Assembly (NCBI RefSeq): GCF_002741015.1
Contig: NZ_CP016616.1
Coordinates: 2,451,501 to 2,515,500 of the forward strand
DNA length: 64,000 nucleotides
From: Microvirga ossetica
GTDB taxonomy: Bacteria; Pseudomonadota; Alphaproteobacteria; Rhizobiales; Beijerinckiaceae
Reading direction: 5' to 3'
Part shown: positions 11,138 through 21,021 of the stretch, in pieces
How positions within the stretch are numbered: position 1 is the first letter of the stretch
Layout: every line of letters starts with the position of its first letter
Translations under genes and position numbers: made by a program
Notes under the pieces: generated by a model
Told to the model about the DNA's origin: nothing
Seen by the model: the letters and a program-made list of their open reading frames with translations, nothing else
Databases searched by the model: none

Positions 11138-11447
11138 GTCTCTTCTTCGAGGGGCGCGCTCGCGAGGCGTCGCAGTGTGGGAGCAGACCCGGTCTCGCTG
11201 GTTCGCCTCGCACGCGGGCCAGGCGAGTGGCCCAGGCTGTGCGCCGCTGAATAGGGATTGGGTCGAGGCCGCCGCTGACATTGCGGTCACCGCCTCGGGC
11301 AGTCGCCGAACCGGCGCCGCCTGTCCGCCGAAACAAACCGGACGCGAAGCGGCCTCCCGGCTCTTCCATCACTCTCATGCATCATCGAGCCGGGCTGCCC
11401 TTCGCGCCACCCTCGATACCTGAAAGGCTCGGAGCCCAACGGCTCCG
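11138..11447 (+). ncRNA. Candidate structured RNA downstream of the orphan promoter
   Basis: No convincing ORF is present. Several perfect stems can be read: GGGTCT/AGACCC (11136-11141 with 11185-11190), GCGAGGCG/CGCCTCGC (11162-11169 with 11204-11211; this crosses the first, so a pseudoknot or alternative fold), GGGCCA/TGGCCC (11216-11233) and CGGAGCC/GGCTCCG (11430-11447). No known RNA family was recognised. The 3' end is a guess. It could equally be a decayed leader of a lost gene. Confidence 0.28.
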
Positions 11448-11490
11448 GGCCCCACGGTGCTGGTCCGTCGACACATGCGCGTCGCACAAA

Positions 11491-11870
11491 TCAGGGAAGG
11501 ATCACTTCCCGCGGCGTCGTCCCGGCGCCGTCGAGCACGAACTTCCAGGAGCCGTCCGCCTGCTTCTTCCAGATGCTGACATAGACCCCATGGGCCTTGA
11601 TCGCGCCGCCCTCGCGCAGAATGTAGCGGCCGAAGGAGTAGCCGAGATCCCCGCTCCCGGCGATCTCGGCCCTGAGCGGCTCCCAGGACAGGGCCGGCCC
11701 GGCCCCGCAAAGGCTTCATGAAACGCGGAGCGCCCGATGAGCGGCATGCTGCCCTGACGGATCAGCACCGGATCCTCGGCGGAATAGGCAAGGAACTCGT
11801 CGCCGACGCCCTGCTGCTGGGCCATGGTGTTGAAGGCCTCGTCGGCCTCGATCAGGGGCTGGGCATTCAT
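11491..11870 (-). pseudogene. SnoaL-like / NTF2-fold protein, interrupted by a one-base deletion
   Basis: The reverse strand reads MNAQPLIEADEAFNTMAQQQ through GRSAFHEAFAG from ATG at 11870, then must change frame near 11690-11706 to continue as SWEPLRAEIAGSGDLGYSFG and on to GAGTTPREVILP and a stop at 11491. One extra G/C in the run CCCC at 11703-11706 would restore a ~126-residue protein, the normal length of NTF2-like DUF4440/SnoaL proteins, with the typical WKKQADGSWKFVLDGAG ending. Such domains are small ligand-binding or hydrolytic folds of varied function. Whether the break is real or a homopolymer error is undecided. No ribosome-binding site is obvious. Confidence 0.75.
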
Positions 11871-12119
11871 CGGGATCCGGGACGAGTGAAATTGAACGGG
11901 CGGGCAACCCGGCGGCCGGCAATCGTCGGGTTCCGAGGCTCAAATGAAACAGAATTACCATTATGCGCGAAACAGCCGCGCTTGCAATCCTGTTGCCCGC
12001 CCTATTGCGGCCTTACCTTTCTCCCTATATTGCAGTGCAATCATTTTCGCCCGGTACGAGCCAGGGGCGCGGCTACGCTTGCCGCGTGCCGGGCTGCTTT
12101 GCTTTGAAAGACGCGCCTC

Positions 12120-13946
12120 ATGAAACTCCGCAACATCGCCATCATCGCACACGTCGACCATGGCAAGACGACCCTCGTCGACAAGCTGCTCCAGCAATCG
12201 GGCAGCTTCCGTGAGAATCAGCGCGTGGAAGAGCGCGCCATGGACTCGAACGACCTCGAAAAGGAGCGCGGCATCACCATCCTGGCCAAGGCGACCTCGG
12301 TCGTCTGGAAGGACACCCGCATCAACATCGTCGACACCCCCGGCCACGCCGATTTCGGCGGCGAGGTCGAGCGTATCCTGAGCATGGTCGACGGCGCCAT
12401 CGTGCTGGTGGACGCGGCCGAAGGCCCGATGCCGCAGACCAAGTTCGTGGTGTCCAAGGCCCTCAAGATCGGCCTGCGCCCCATCGTCGCCATCAACAAG
12501 ATCGACCGGCCCGACGCCCGCCATATCGAAGTGGTCAACGAGGTGTTCGACCTGTTCGCGGCCCTCGACGCCACCGACGAGCAGCTCGACTTCCCGATCC
12601 TCTACGGTTCGGGCCGCAACGGCTGGATGGCCAAGACGCCGGAAGGCCCGAGCGATCAGGGCCTCGCGCCCCTGTTCGATCTCGTGCTCGAGCACGTGCC
12701 GCCGGCCAAGACCGAGGAAGGCCCGTTCCGCATGCTCGGAACCCTGCTCGAGGCCAATCCCTTCCTGGGCCGCATCGTCACCGGCCGCATCAGCTCCGGC
12801 ACCGTGAAGCCGAACCAGTCGATCAAAGTGCTCGACCGCAAGGGCAACGTGGTGGAAACCGGCCGGGTGTCAAAGATCCTCGCCTTCCGCGGCTTGGAGC
12901 GCCAGCCGATCGAGATCGGCGAGGCCGGCGACATCGTCTCCATCGCGGGCCTCGTGAAGGGCTCGGTGGCCGACACCTTCTCGGCGCCCGAGAACGACAT
13001 TCCGATCCAGGCCCAGCCCATCGATCCGCCGACTGTAACCATGTCCTTCATCGTCAACGATAGCCCGCTCGCCGGCACAGAGGGCGACAAGGTGACGAGC
13101 CGCATGATCCGCGACCGCCTGTTTAAGGAAGCGGAAGGCAACGTCACGCTCAAGATCGAGGAAGCCGCCGACAAGGATTCGTTCTACGTCTCCGGCCGCG
13201 GCGAATTGCAGCTCGCGATCCTGATCGAGACCATGCGCCGCGAGGGCTTCGAGCTCGCCGTGTCGCGTCCCCGCGTGGTGTTCGAGAAGGACGAGGCCGG
13301 CCAGCTTCTCGAGCCCATCGAGGAAGTCGTGATCGACGTGGACGAGGAATATTCCGGCGTCGTGGTGCAGAAGATGTCCGAGCGCCGCGCCGACATGGTC
13401 GAGATGCGCCCTTCTGGCGGCAACCGCCAGCGCCTCGTGTTCTACGCTCCCACCCGCGGCCTCATCGGCTACCAGGGCGAGCTGATGACCGACACCCGCG
13501 GCACGGCGATCATGAACCGCCTGTTCCACGCCTACGAGCCCTACAAGGGCGAGATCTCGGGACGGCGCAACGGCGTGCTGATCTCCAACGATGCCGGCGA
13601 GGCCGTGGCCTACGCCCTGTGGAACCTGGAAGACCGCGGCCCGATGATGATCGAGCCCGGCTGGAAGGTCTATCAGGGCATGATCGTCGGCGAGCACAAC
13701 CGCGAGAACGATCTCGAGGTGAACGTGCTCAAGGGCAAGAAGCTCACCAACATCCGCACGACCTCCAAGGACGAGGCGGTGCGCCTGACGCCGCCGATCC
13801 GCATGACCCTCGAGCGCTCGCTCGCCTGGATCCAGGACGACGAGCTCGTCGAGGTGACGCCGAAGTCGATCCGCATCCGCAAGGCGATCCTCGATCCGAA
13901 CGACCGCAAGCGCGCCGAGCGCTCTAAGGAAGCGCTGAGCGCATAA
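12120..13946 (+). CDS. typA: Ribosome-associated GTPase TypA/BipA
   Basis: A translational GTPase of the EF-G class that acts on the ribosome during assembly and stress or cold growth. The 608-residue protein shows G1 [10 protein letters not shown] (residues 11-20), the switch region EKERGITI, G3 [15 protein letters not shown]4 [10 protein letters not shown], then domain II and the BipA-specific C-terminal domain including [17 protein letters not shown]. Length is normal. The gene is monocistronic, ending in a strong terminator. The 249-bp gap upstream (11871-12119) holds no gene; an AT-rich patch (ccctatattgcag) near 12030 is a possible -10 region. Confidence 0.97.
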   Translation: MKLRNIAIIAHVDHGKTTLVDKLLQQSGSFRENQRVEERAMDSNDLEKERGITILAKATSVVWKDTRINIVDTPGHADFGGEVERILSMVDGAIVLVDAAEGPMPQTKFVVSKALKIGLRPIVAINKIDRPDARHIEVVNEVFDLFAALDATDEQLDFPILYGSGRNGWMAKTPEGPSDQGLAPLFDLVLEHVPPAKTEEGPFRMLGTLLEANPFLGRIVTGRISSGTVKPNQSIKVLDRKGNVVETGRVSKILAFRGLERQPIEIGEAGDIVSIAGLVKGSVADTFSAPENDIPIQAQPIDPPTVTMSFIVNDSPLAGTEGDKVTSRMIRDRLFKEAEGNVTLKIEEAADKDSFYVSGRGELQLAILIETMRREGFELAVSRPRVVFEKDEAGQLLEPIEEVVIDVDEEYSGVVVQKMSERRADMVEMRPSGGNRQRLVFYAPTRGLIGYQGELMTDTRGTAIMNRLFHAYEPYKGEISGRRNGVLISNDAGEAVAYALWNLEDRGPMMIEPGWKVYQGMIVGEHNRENDLEVNVLKGKKLTNIRTTSKDEAVRLTPPIRMTLERSLAWIQDDELVEVTPKSIRIRKAILDPNDRKRAERSKEALSA

Positions 13947-13967
13947 TTTTCCTCGCGATCGTCGAAT

Positions 13968-13998
13968 TAAAAGGCCGCCTCCTGAGGCGGCCTTTTTT
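13968..13998 (+). terminator. Intrinsic terminator between typA and the MFS gene
   Basis: AAAGGCCGCCT/AGGCGGCCTTTTTT forms an 11-bp GC-rich stem with a T tract. Its complement also works leftwards for the convergent MFS gene, whose stop overlaps it. Confidence 0.9.
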
Positions 13999-15239
13999 CA
14001 TGGGTTGACAGGCACCGGCTCCGCAACGGGATCCGGCAAGGCCGTCAGCTTCGGCACCGCCGAGGTCAGGATCACGAGGAGCTGCACCAGGAAGCCCAAT
14101 GCTGCAATCACGATGCACGCCTCCGGTCCATAAGCGATCCCGACCGCTGCGCCGATGGCGGCGCCGACCGGGCGCACCCCCGCCGTCGCGGTCATGACGA
14201 GAGCCGAGACCCGCCCGAGAAGCGCACCCGGCGTCACCGTCTGGCGCAGGGTGGTCTGGCTGATGGTCCAGAGGATCGGGCCGGCCCCGAACAGGAAGAA
14301 GGACAGCCCGGCCAGGATGCCGGTCGGCATCCAGAGGGTCGCAACCATCGTCAGGGCGGCGGCGACCGAAACCAGAGGCCCGACGACGATCGCCGCACCG
14401 AAGGCAAGGCGGGCGATCAGACGAGGCGCTACGAGAGCGCCGACGACCATGCCGATGCCATAGGCCGCCAGCGACGTTCCGATGCCCGACGCCGTCAGCC
14501 CGAGCACATGGGCGGCATAAGGCACATAGGCCGCCTGCAGCACGAACCAGGCAAGGTTCCAGGCCACCGCCGTCAGCAGGATCGGCCTGAGCAGCGGATG
14601 AATCCACGCAAAAGCCGCGCCCTCTTTCAGATCACGCCAGAAATGCCGCTCCGGCAGGCTCGGACGCGGCGCTTCGGGCACCTGGATCAGGAACAGAGCG
14701 GCCAGCATGGAAAGCGCGGCCGCGAGCATGAAGGTCTGCGATGCGCCCGCCCATCCGACGAGGGCACCCGCCAGGGCGGGCCCGGCGGCGAAGGCCAGGC
14801 TGCGCGCCAGTTCGAGGGCACCGTTGGCCCGCGCCAGCATTTCGCGCGGCACCAAGCTCGGAACGAGGGCCGGAGCGGCCACGCTGAAGACGACCGTCCC
14901 GGTCGCCGCCGCGAAGCCGAGAACCGCGAGCACCGGAACGGAAAGGAGTTCGAAGGCTGCCAGAATGGGAAGGGTGAGGAGAGCCAGCGCCCGCAGGACT
15001 TCAGCGACCGTCATCAGCACGCGGCGCGGCATGCGATCGGCCAGGACTCCGGCCGGAAACGAGAGCAGCAGGAACGGCAGGGCCTGCATGGCGACGAGCA
15101 GGCCCGTCTCGCCCGTTCCCGCGCCGAGCGCCAGAACCGCGATCATGGGCGAGGCGGCGAGACCGATCTGCTCGGCGGATTGAGCGGCGATATTCGACCA
15201 CGCAAGCCGACGGAAGGAGGGAGGAAGAGGATGGGACAT
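13998..15239 (-). CDS. Major facilitator superfamily transporter (EntS-like/MFS_3)
   Basis: A 413-residue inner-membrane protein with about 12 predicted helices. The loop between helices 2 and 3 reads FPAGVLADRMPRRVLM, the MFS signature G-x-x-x-D-R-x-x-R-R; the second half repeats the fold. It most resembles the enterobactin-exporter-like MFS_3 group of drug or siderophore exporters, but the substrate cannot be inferred. No siderophore or resistance gene is adjacent. The start ATG at 15239 lies within one arm of a perfect 12-bp inverted repeat, which could hide it in an mRNA hairpin; no strong ribosome-binding site precedes it. It converges on typA. Confidence 0.88.
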   Translation of the reverse strand: MSHPLPPSFRRLAWSNIAAQSAEQIGLAASPMIAVLALGAGTGETGLLVAMQALPFLLLSFPAGVLADRMPRRVLMTVAEVLRALALLTLPILAAFELLSVPVLAVLGFAAATGTVVFSVAAPALVPSLVPREMLARANGALELARSLAFAAGPALAGALVGWAGASQTFMLAAALSMLAALFLIQVPEAPRPSLPERHFWRDLKEGAAFAWIHPLLRPILLTAVAWNLAWFVLQAAYVPYAAHVLGLTASGIGTSLAAYGIGMVVGALVAPRLIARLAFGAAIVVGPLVSVAAALTMVATLWMPTGILAGLSFFLFGAGPILWTISQTTLRQTVTPGALLGRVSALVMTATAGVRPVGAAIGAAVGIAYGPEACIVIAALGFLVQLLVILTSAVPKLTALPDPVAEPVPVNP

Positions 15240-15274
15240 GAGGTGGAAGACCTTCGTGAGCGTTCCACCTCATG
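15237..15274 (-). promoter_or_regulatory. Inverted repeat over the MFS start codon
   Basis: CATGAGGTGGAA (15237-15248) and TTCCACCTCATG (15263-15274) are perfect 12-bp inverse copies with a 14-bp spacer. In the leftward mRNA the second arm contains the start codon of the MFS gene. It could be a translation-blocking hairpin or a repressor operator. Confidence 0.55.
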
Positions 15275-15339
15275 AGACAATGTTTCATGAACGGCCGCCA
15301 CCCGATTCCTGTGGGAGGGCGGCTAAGGCCCGGCTTTTT

Positions 15340-15507
15340 TTATCCCTCAGCCTTGTCGCTCTGCCCTTTCTTCGCACCCTCGCCCATCGGGTTCGTCGAA
15401 TCCTCGCCGGAGGCTTCCGGGTTTTCGCGACCCTGAGGGGTCAGCCGCGGAGCATCGATATCCTCCTCGGTCGCCTGACTTGGCTTCTTCTTGTCGGGTT
15501 GAGCCAT
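15340..15507 (-). CDS. Small hydrophilic protein of unknown function (55 aa)
   Basis: A 55-residue protein starting MAQPDKKKPSQATEED and ending KKGQSDKAEG. It has no membrane segment and no hydrophobic core, and is rich in K, E, D, G, P and S, so it is probably intrinsically disordered. A good ribosome-binding site (AAGGAGACGAGA) precedes the ATG, supporting it as a real gene despite its size. It is the last of three leftward small genes in a row (15340-16119), all hydrophilic and Asn/Gln/Pro/Glu-rich. Such proteins in Methylobacteriaceae and Rhizobiales are often stress-induced, but that is only inference. No known domain was recognised. Confidence 0.7.
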   Translation of the reverse strand: MAQPDKKKPSQATEEDIDAPRLTPQGRENPEASGEDSTNPMGEGAKKGQSDKAEG

Positions 15508-15522
15508 TCTCGTCTCCTTATG

Positions 15523-15756
15523 TCAGGAACTCGTCGAATTCGTCGCGTCGTGCTCGCCCGATTCCGGCAATGATCCGGTTCCGGGCGTCGCATCCGGGTT
15601 CGTCAGATGCGGCTGGTCGTGCGGGCCTGCGGCCGGCCTCTTGCCGGAGGCGGGCTTCTGCGGTGCTTTGGACGCGCCTTCAGGCGGCTTCGCGCGCTTG
15701 GAGCCCGCGTCCTTCTCCGTGTCGTCGGTGTGATTGCCGTAGCCTGCGTTGCCCAT
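15523..15756 (-). CDS. Small Pro/Lys/Gly-rich hydrophilic protein (77 aa)
   Basis: A 77-residue protein starting MGNAGYGNHTDDTEKDAGSK, then a Pro/Lys/Ala-rich middle (PPEGASKAPQKPASGKRP) and a Ser/Thr-rich end. There is no hydrophobic stretch, signal peptide or known domain; it is predicted to be disordered. GAGAGGAGA lies just upstream of the start, supporting translation. It is the middle gene of three leftward small genes, 15 bp before the 55-residue gene and 12 bp after the 116-residue gene, so the three probably form one transcript. Function is unknown. Confidence 0.68.
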   Translation of the reverse strand: MGNAGYGNHTDDTEKDAGSKRAKPPEGASKAPQKPASGKRPAAGPHDQPHLTNPDATPGTGSLPESGEHDATNSTSS

Positions 15757-15768
15757 GGCGCTCTCCTC

Positions 15769-16119
15769 TCAGCTCTTGTCCTTGCCTTTGACCGCGGTCG
15801 CCCGCTCGATGGCCTCGGCGGTCGCATCCTTGTCCTTCGGCGACAGGCTGGCATCGCTCAGGTGCTTGGTGGTCTCGGGCGTCTCGGCGGCCGTGAGCTC
15901 ATCATGCCCTTCGTCCCGGTTTCCGGCGCCACCCATGGATTGGCGATAGGCATAGGCCTCGCCACCGGGCTCGTCCCAGACCTCGCGCATCGTGGCATTG
16001 CCCTCGATGCCGCCCTCCCGGTTCGGATCCACCGAGCTGTCGATGACGCCGCGCTGCTCGTTGCGGATCTGGTCCGCAGGTTGATCCTTCAATGAATGAG
16101 GCGCTTTGCGTTCCGCCAT
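15769..16119 (-). CDS. Small charged hydrophilic protein (116 aa)
   Basis: A 116-residue acidic/charged protein starting MAERKAPHSLKDQPADQIRN and including EVWDEPGGEAYAYRQSMGGAGN, ending ERATAVKGKDKS. No membrane helix or known domain was found; the composition (D, E, K, R, G, Q, N) suggests a disordered or stress-protectant type of protein. ATG at 16119 is preferred over one five codons upstream because TGGAG stands at the right distance. It is the first of three leftward small genes. The 154-bp gap upstream, between it and the cysK terminator, would hold the promoter. The function is not known. Confidence 0.72.
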   Translation of the reverse strand: MAERKAPHSLKDQPADQIRNEQRGVIDSSVDPNREGGIEGNATMREVWDEPGGEAYAYRQSMGGAGNRDEGHDELTAAETPETTKHLSDASLSPKDKDATAEAIERATAVKGKDKS

Positions 16120-16225
16120 AATGAACTCCATCAAATCATCTTGGAAACATCGCTTGAATTTGGATGCAGCAGGGAGAACCCGACGAGCGGAGTGAAGTTC
16201 TGGCTAAGCTTGGACGAGCGCAAAC

Positions 16226-16251
16226 AAAAAGGGCGGCTCGAAAGCCGCCCT
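16226..16251 (-). terminator. Intrinsic terminator after cysK
   Basis: Read leftwards, AGGGCGGCT/AGCCGCCCT with loop TTCG is followed by TTTTTG, 23 bp past the cysK stop codon. Confidence 0.9.
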
Positions 16252-16273
16252 AAATCCGTTGATCCAATGAGGC

Positions 16274-17248
<975 letters not shown>

Positions 17249-17322
17249 CCATTTCCTCCTTGAAGTCGGAGAAAACTTAACCTTTCCCGCACAATGTGTC
17301 GATATTTACCTCAATTCACGCA

Positions 17323-17772
17323 TCATATCGTGAAATCAACCGCGGGCATGGCGTCGACGGCCGCTTCGGCCTGCGCCTTCTGGCACAGATCCTCCACCGT
17401 CACCTTGTCGAGCTCGCTCAAAAAAGCCTCGGTTCCGCGCTGGACCAGGGGCGAGACGACAGCCTCCGCGAGACGGGATTCCGGCACCGGCGAGGAACCG
17501 TCCTCCTCCAGCGCCGACATGGCGATGCGCACGATATCCCCGGCCGTGATCCGCCGCCGCTCGCGGGCCAACTCGTAGCCACCGCGCGGCCCGCGCACCC
17601 CCTTCAGGATGCCCTGCCGGACCAGCGCCTGCAGAACCGGCTCGAGATAGCGCGGCGGCAGGTTGTGCCGGCCAGCGAGCGCCTTGGCGGAGACCGGCAT
17701 GGGGCGGGCATGGAGCGCAATGTCGGTGACGGCAGCGATGGCGAGAAGCGAGCGGCGCGAGAGAAAATTCAT
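17323..17772 (-). CDS. Rrf2-family transcriptional regulator
   Basis: A 149-residue winged-helix protein starting MNFLSRRSLLAIAAVTDIAL, with the family helix-turn-helix (VSAKALAGRHNLPPRYLEPVLQ, about residues 27-48) and wing KGVRGPRGGYELARE. Only one Cys (in VEDLCQKAQ) lies in the C-terminal half, so it lacks the three-Cys cluster that holds Fe-S in IscR or RirA; a CymR-like or cluster-free mode is more likely. It stands directly upstream of cysK on the same strand, which fits control of cysteine synthesis, but that is inferred from position. It follows dut after 11 bp. Confidence 0.87.
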   Translation of the reverse strand: MNFLSRRSLLAIAAVTDIALHARPMPVSAKALAGRHNLPPRYLEPVLQALVRQGILKGVRGPRGGYELARERRRITAGDIVRIAMSALEEDGSSPVPESRLAEAVVSPLVQRGTEAFLSELDKVTVEDLCQKAQAEAAVDAMPAVDFTI

Positions 17773-17783
17773 GCGGATGCCCC

Positions 17784-18239
17784 CTAGCCCAGGCCCGTCG
17801 AGCCGAACCCGCCGGCGGCACGCGGCGTCTCGTCGACCAGCTCGACCTCGACCGGCTCGACCTGGAGAACCGGCGCGACGACCAGCTGGGCGATGCGCAT
17901 GCCGCGCGTGACAGTGAAAGGCTCGGAGCCCAGGTTGACGAGCAGCACCTGCACTTCGCCGCGGTAATCCGCATCGACGGTTCCCGGCGCATTGAGCACG
18001 GTCACGCCATGCTTGAAGGCAAGCCCGGAACGGGGCCGCACCTGCGCCTCGAAACCGGGCTCAAGCTGGAAGACGAGACCGGTGGGAACCAGCGCTCGCG
18101 CCAGGGATTCGAGGACGATCGGCGCATCGGACGGATTGGCCGCGACGAGATCCATGCCCGCGGCGCCGGCAGTCTCGTAGCGCGGCAGCGGCAGGTCGGC
18201 GGCATGGGCAAGACGCCGGATGCGCAGTTGGCGGCTCAT
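17784..18239 (-). CDS. dut: Deoxyuridine 5'-triphosphate nucleotidohydrolase (dUTPase)
   Basis: Dut hydrolyses dUTP to dUMP and pyrophosphate, keeping uracil out of DNA and feeding thymidylate synthesis. It is a homotrimer in the cytoplasm. All five family motifs are present in the 151 residues: [43 protein letters not shown] and the C-terminal [10 protein letters not shown]. Length is normal. The start overlaps the stop of coaBC by 4 bp (ATGA type), so the two are translationally coupled, an arrangement common in proteobacteria. It is followed after 11 bp by the Rrf2 gene. Confidence 0.97.
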   Translation of the reverse strand: MSRQLRIRRLAHAADLPLPRYETAGAAGMDLVAANPSDAPIVLESLARALVPTGLVFQLEPGFEAQVRPRSGLAFKHGVTVLNAPGTVDADYRGEVQVLLVNLGSEPFTVTRGMRIAQLVVAPVLQVEPVEVELVDETPRAAGGFGSTGLG

Positions 18240-19447
18240 GGTCTTTCGCCTCCCACCAGACCCAGACGTTCAACGAGCTTCTTCGCGACATCGGTCTTCG
18301 ACAGGGTCGGCCAGGTCTCCACATCCGAGGCCGTGACGAGATGCACGCTATTGCTGTCGCCGCCCATGACCCCCGTTTCGGTCGAGACGTCGTTGGCAAC
18401 GATGAGGTCGCAGCCCTTCTTCGCGAGCTTCTGCTTCGCATGCTCGATCACGTTCTCGGTCTCAGCCGCAAAGCCCACCATGAGCGGCGGGCGGTTGTCC
18501 GAGAGGTGCGAAATGGTGGCGAGAATATCGGGATTTTCCGTCAGTGACAGGTTCGGCAAGGCGCCGTCCTTCTTCTTGATCTTCTGCTCGCCCGCATTGG
18601 CAACGCGCCAGTCGGCGACGGCGGCGGCGAAGATGCCGATATCGGCCGGCAGCGCCTTTTCGACGGCCTCGAGCATCTCGCGCGCACTGTCCACATGCAC
18701 GATCGTGACGCCGGAGGGATCGGGCAAGGTGACGGGGCCGGAGATCAGGGTCACGCGCGCGCCGGCCTCTGCCGCGGCTTTCGCGATGGCGTGGCCCTGC
18801 TTGCCGGAGGAGCGGTTGGCGATGTAGCGCACGGGGTCGATGGGCTCATGCGTCGGCCCGGACGTCACGATCACATGCTTGCCGGCAAGCGGTCCCGAGG
18901 GTGCCAGCAGGCGCTCGACGGCCGCCGCGATCTCCAAAGGCTCGGCCATGCGGCCGGGTCCGAACTCGGCCTCCGCCATCGCGCCGTCGTTGGGGCCGAC
19001 CACATGCACGCCGTCAGCCTGCAGGACTTTCAGATTACGCTGCGTCGCCGGGTGCAGCCACATGCGCACGTTCATCGCCGGCGCGATCAGGATGGGAAGG
19101 GTCGTGGCGAGAAGCACCGTCGAGGCGAGATCGTCCGCATGCCCTCCCGCCATCTTCGCCATGAGATTGGCGGTGGCCGGCGCGACGACGACGAGATCCG
19201 CGTCGCGGGCGAGCTTGATATGCCCGATATCGGCCTCGTCTTCGCGGTCGAAGAGATCGGTATGCGAGCGCTGGCCGGTGAGAGCAGACACCGCAAGCGG
19301 CGTGATGAATTGCTGCGCACCGGCGGTGAGCACGCAGCGCACTGAGGCGCCGCGCTCGCGCAGACGGCGGATGAGGTCGAGCGACTTGTAGGCCGCGATG
19401 CCGCCGCCGATGACGAGGAGGATGCGTTTGCCTGAAAGCGCCGTCAT
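18236..19447 (-). CDS. coaBC: Bifunctional phosphopantothenoylcysteine decarboxylase / phosphopantothenate-cysteine ligase
   Basis: CoaBC carries out two successive steps of coenzyme A synthesis. The 403-residue protein starts [20 protein letters not shown]; the N-terminal CoaC flavoprotein domain shows [10 protein letters not shown] and the PAMN motif ([11 protein letters not shown]), and the C-terminal CoaB domain starts near residue 190 with [27 protein letters not shown] in its first strand and a KIKKKDG lysine motif. The reading frame remains open far upstream, but that part is the opposite frame of ubiB; ATG at 19447 gives the family start and overlaps the ubiB stop by 4 bp. Dut follows with another 4-bp overlap. 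Confidence 0.96.
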   Translation of the reverse strand: MTALSGKRILLVIGGGIAAYKSLDLIRRLRERGASVRCVLTAGAQQFITPLAVSALTGQRSHTDLFDREDEADIGHIKLARDADLVVVAPATANLMAKMAGGHADDLASTVLLATTLPILIAPAMNVRMWLHPATQRNLKVLQADGVHVVGPNDGAMAEAEFGPGRMAEPLEIAAAVERLLAPSGPLAGKHVIVTSGPTHEPIDPVRYIANRSSGKQGHAIAKAAAEAGARVTLISGPVTLPDPSGVTIVHVDSAREMLEAVEKALPADIGIFAAAVADWRVANAGEQKIKKKDGALPNLSLTENPDILATISHLSDNRPPLMVGFAAETENVIEHAKQKLAKKGCDLIVANDVSTETGVMGGDSNSVHLVTASDVETWPTLSKTDVAKKLVERLGLVGGERP

Positions 19448-21018
19448 GCGAAGCCCCTGAACAGCATGATCATCAGGGAGGCGGCGATAATCCACAAGGC
19501 CGCCACGCCCCAGCGGTTGCCCCGCGCCTCGGCACGGCCGATGGCGGCGACGCTGTCCTGGTCGAGCATCACGCCCTTGGCCGTCACGTCCTCGAGCTGG
19601 TTGAGCACGCGCTCGGCGCGCAAAGCAAGCTCCGGCAGGTCGCCGATGACGCCGGCCAGCGTCCACAGGCCTCTTCCTGCCTGCTCGGCGCGGCCGAGGG
19701 GGCCGAGATTGCGCTCGATCCAGTCGCGCACCACAGGCTCGGACGTGGTCCACATGTCGAGCTTCGGATCGAGGTTGCGGGCCACGCCCTCCACCACGAC
19801 CATGGTCTTCTGCAGCATGACGAGCTCGATGCGGGTCGCCATGTCGAAGAGCGCCGTGATCTCGAAGAGAAGCGTGAGCAGCTTCGCCATGGAGATCTCG
19901 TCGGCGCGCCGGTCGTGGATCGGCTCGCCGATGGCGCGGATCGCTTGCGCGAAATCCTCCACCGAATGATGCGGCGGCACATAGCCGGCCTCGAAATGCA
20001 CCTGCGCCACGCGCAGGTAATCGCGGCGGATGAAGCCCAAAAGAATTTCGGCCAGGAAGCGCCGCTCCTTCATGCCGAGCCGGCCCATGATGCCGAAATC
20101 GACCGCGACGAGGCGGCCCTCGGCATCCACGAACAGGTTGCCGGGATGCATGTCGGCATGGAAATAGCCGTCGCGGATGGCGTGGCGCAGGAAGGACTGG
20201 ATCACGGTGCGCCCGAGCGCCACCCGGTCGAGGCCCGCCGCCTCGATTCCCGCCAGATCGTTGAGGCGGATGCCGTCGATCCAGGTGGTGGTGAGCACGT
20301 CGCGGGCGGTCAGGTCCCATTCCGGCTTCGGCACGCGGAAATCCGGATCGTCCTTGGTGTTTTCCGCAAGCTCCGAGACGGCGGCGGCCTCGAGCCGCAG
20401 ATCCATCTCGACGGAGACGGAGCGGGCCAGCGCCTCCACGATCTCGAGCGGCTTGAGGCGGCGCGCATCGGGCACCATGCGCTCGAACAGGCGGGCGGCG
20501 GCGCGCATGGCCTGGAGATCGCGGGCGAAGCCCTCGCGCACGCCGGGCCGCACCACCTTCACCGCGAGGATCTCCTCGCCCTCGGCCGTGCGAATGCGGG
20601 CCCTGTGGACCTGCGCGATGGAGGCGGCGGCGATCGGCTCGCTGAATTCGAGAAAAAGCTCGTCGATGGGACGGCCGAGGGCGACCTCGACCATGCGTAC
20701 GGCTTCCGCACGGGGGAAGGGCGGCATGCGATCCTGCAGGCGCTCCAGGTCGCGGGCGGCCGCCACGCCGACGATGTCGGGACGGGTGGCCAGGAACTGG
20801 CCGAATTTCACGTAAGACGGACCGAGCCGCGTCAATGCCTTCGAGAGGCGCGTCGCGCCGTCGCCGGCCTGCGGCCGTTCGATGATCCGCGCGATCCGCA
20901 GACCCAGCCGCGCTGACGGCGGCAGGGCGCTCGGATCGACGAGCGCGAGCGCGCCCTCGCGGGCCAGGACGAAGCCGGCGCGCAGATTGCGGACGAGATG
21001 AACGAGGCTGCCGATCAC
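19444..21018 (-). CDS. ubiB: UbiB protein kinase-like ATPase for ubiquinone synthesis
   Basis: UbiB is an atypical (ABC1/ADCK) kinase-like ATPase needed for ubiquinone synthesis, probably helping to extract lipid intermediates from the membrane. The 524 residues include the family KxGQ motif in GPSYVKFGQFLATRPD (about residues 67-82), the nucleotide-binding VKVVRPGVR, the catalytic-loop-like FHADMHPGNLF, the metal-binding VAVDFGIMG and a C-terminal membrane helix (WGVAALWIIAASLMIMLF). The start is GTG at 21018, 4 bp after the ubiE stop. It overlaps coaBC by 4 bp. Earlier literature called it a 2-polyprenylphenol 6-hydroxylase. Confidence 0.95.
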   Translation of the reverse strand: MIGSLVHLVRNLRAGFVLAREGALALVDPSALPPSARLGLRIARIIERPQAGDGATRLSKALTRLGPSYVKFGQFLATRPDIVGVAAARDLERLQDRMPPFPRAEAVRMVEVALGRPIDELFLEFSEPIAAASIAQVHRARIRTAEGEEILAVKVVRPGVREGFARDLQAMRAAARLFERMVPDARRLKPLEIVEALARSVSVEMDLRLEAAAVSELAENTKDDPDFRVPKPEWDLTARDVLTTTWIDGIRLNDLAGIEAAGLDRVALGRTVIQSFLRHAIRDGYFHADMHPGNLFVDAEGRLVAVDFGIMGRLGMKERRFLAEILLGFIRRDYLRVAQVHFEAGYVPPHHSVEDFAQAIRAIGEPIHDRRADEISMAKLLTLLFEITALFDMATRIELVMLQKTMVVVEGVARNLDPKLDMWTTSEPVVRDWIERNLGPLGRAEQAGRGLWTLAGVIGDLPELALRAERVLNQLEDVTAKGVMLDQDSVAAIGRAEARGNRWGVAALWIIAASLMIMLFRGFA

Positions 21019-21021
21019 GTG

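Noticed and set aside
11175..11423. 82-codon rightward open frame beside the orphan promoter
   Set aside because: No ribosome-binding site is seen, the composition is unlike the real genes, and the stretch is full of stems; a non-coding role fits better.
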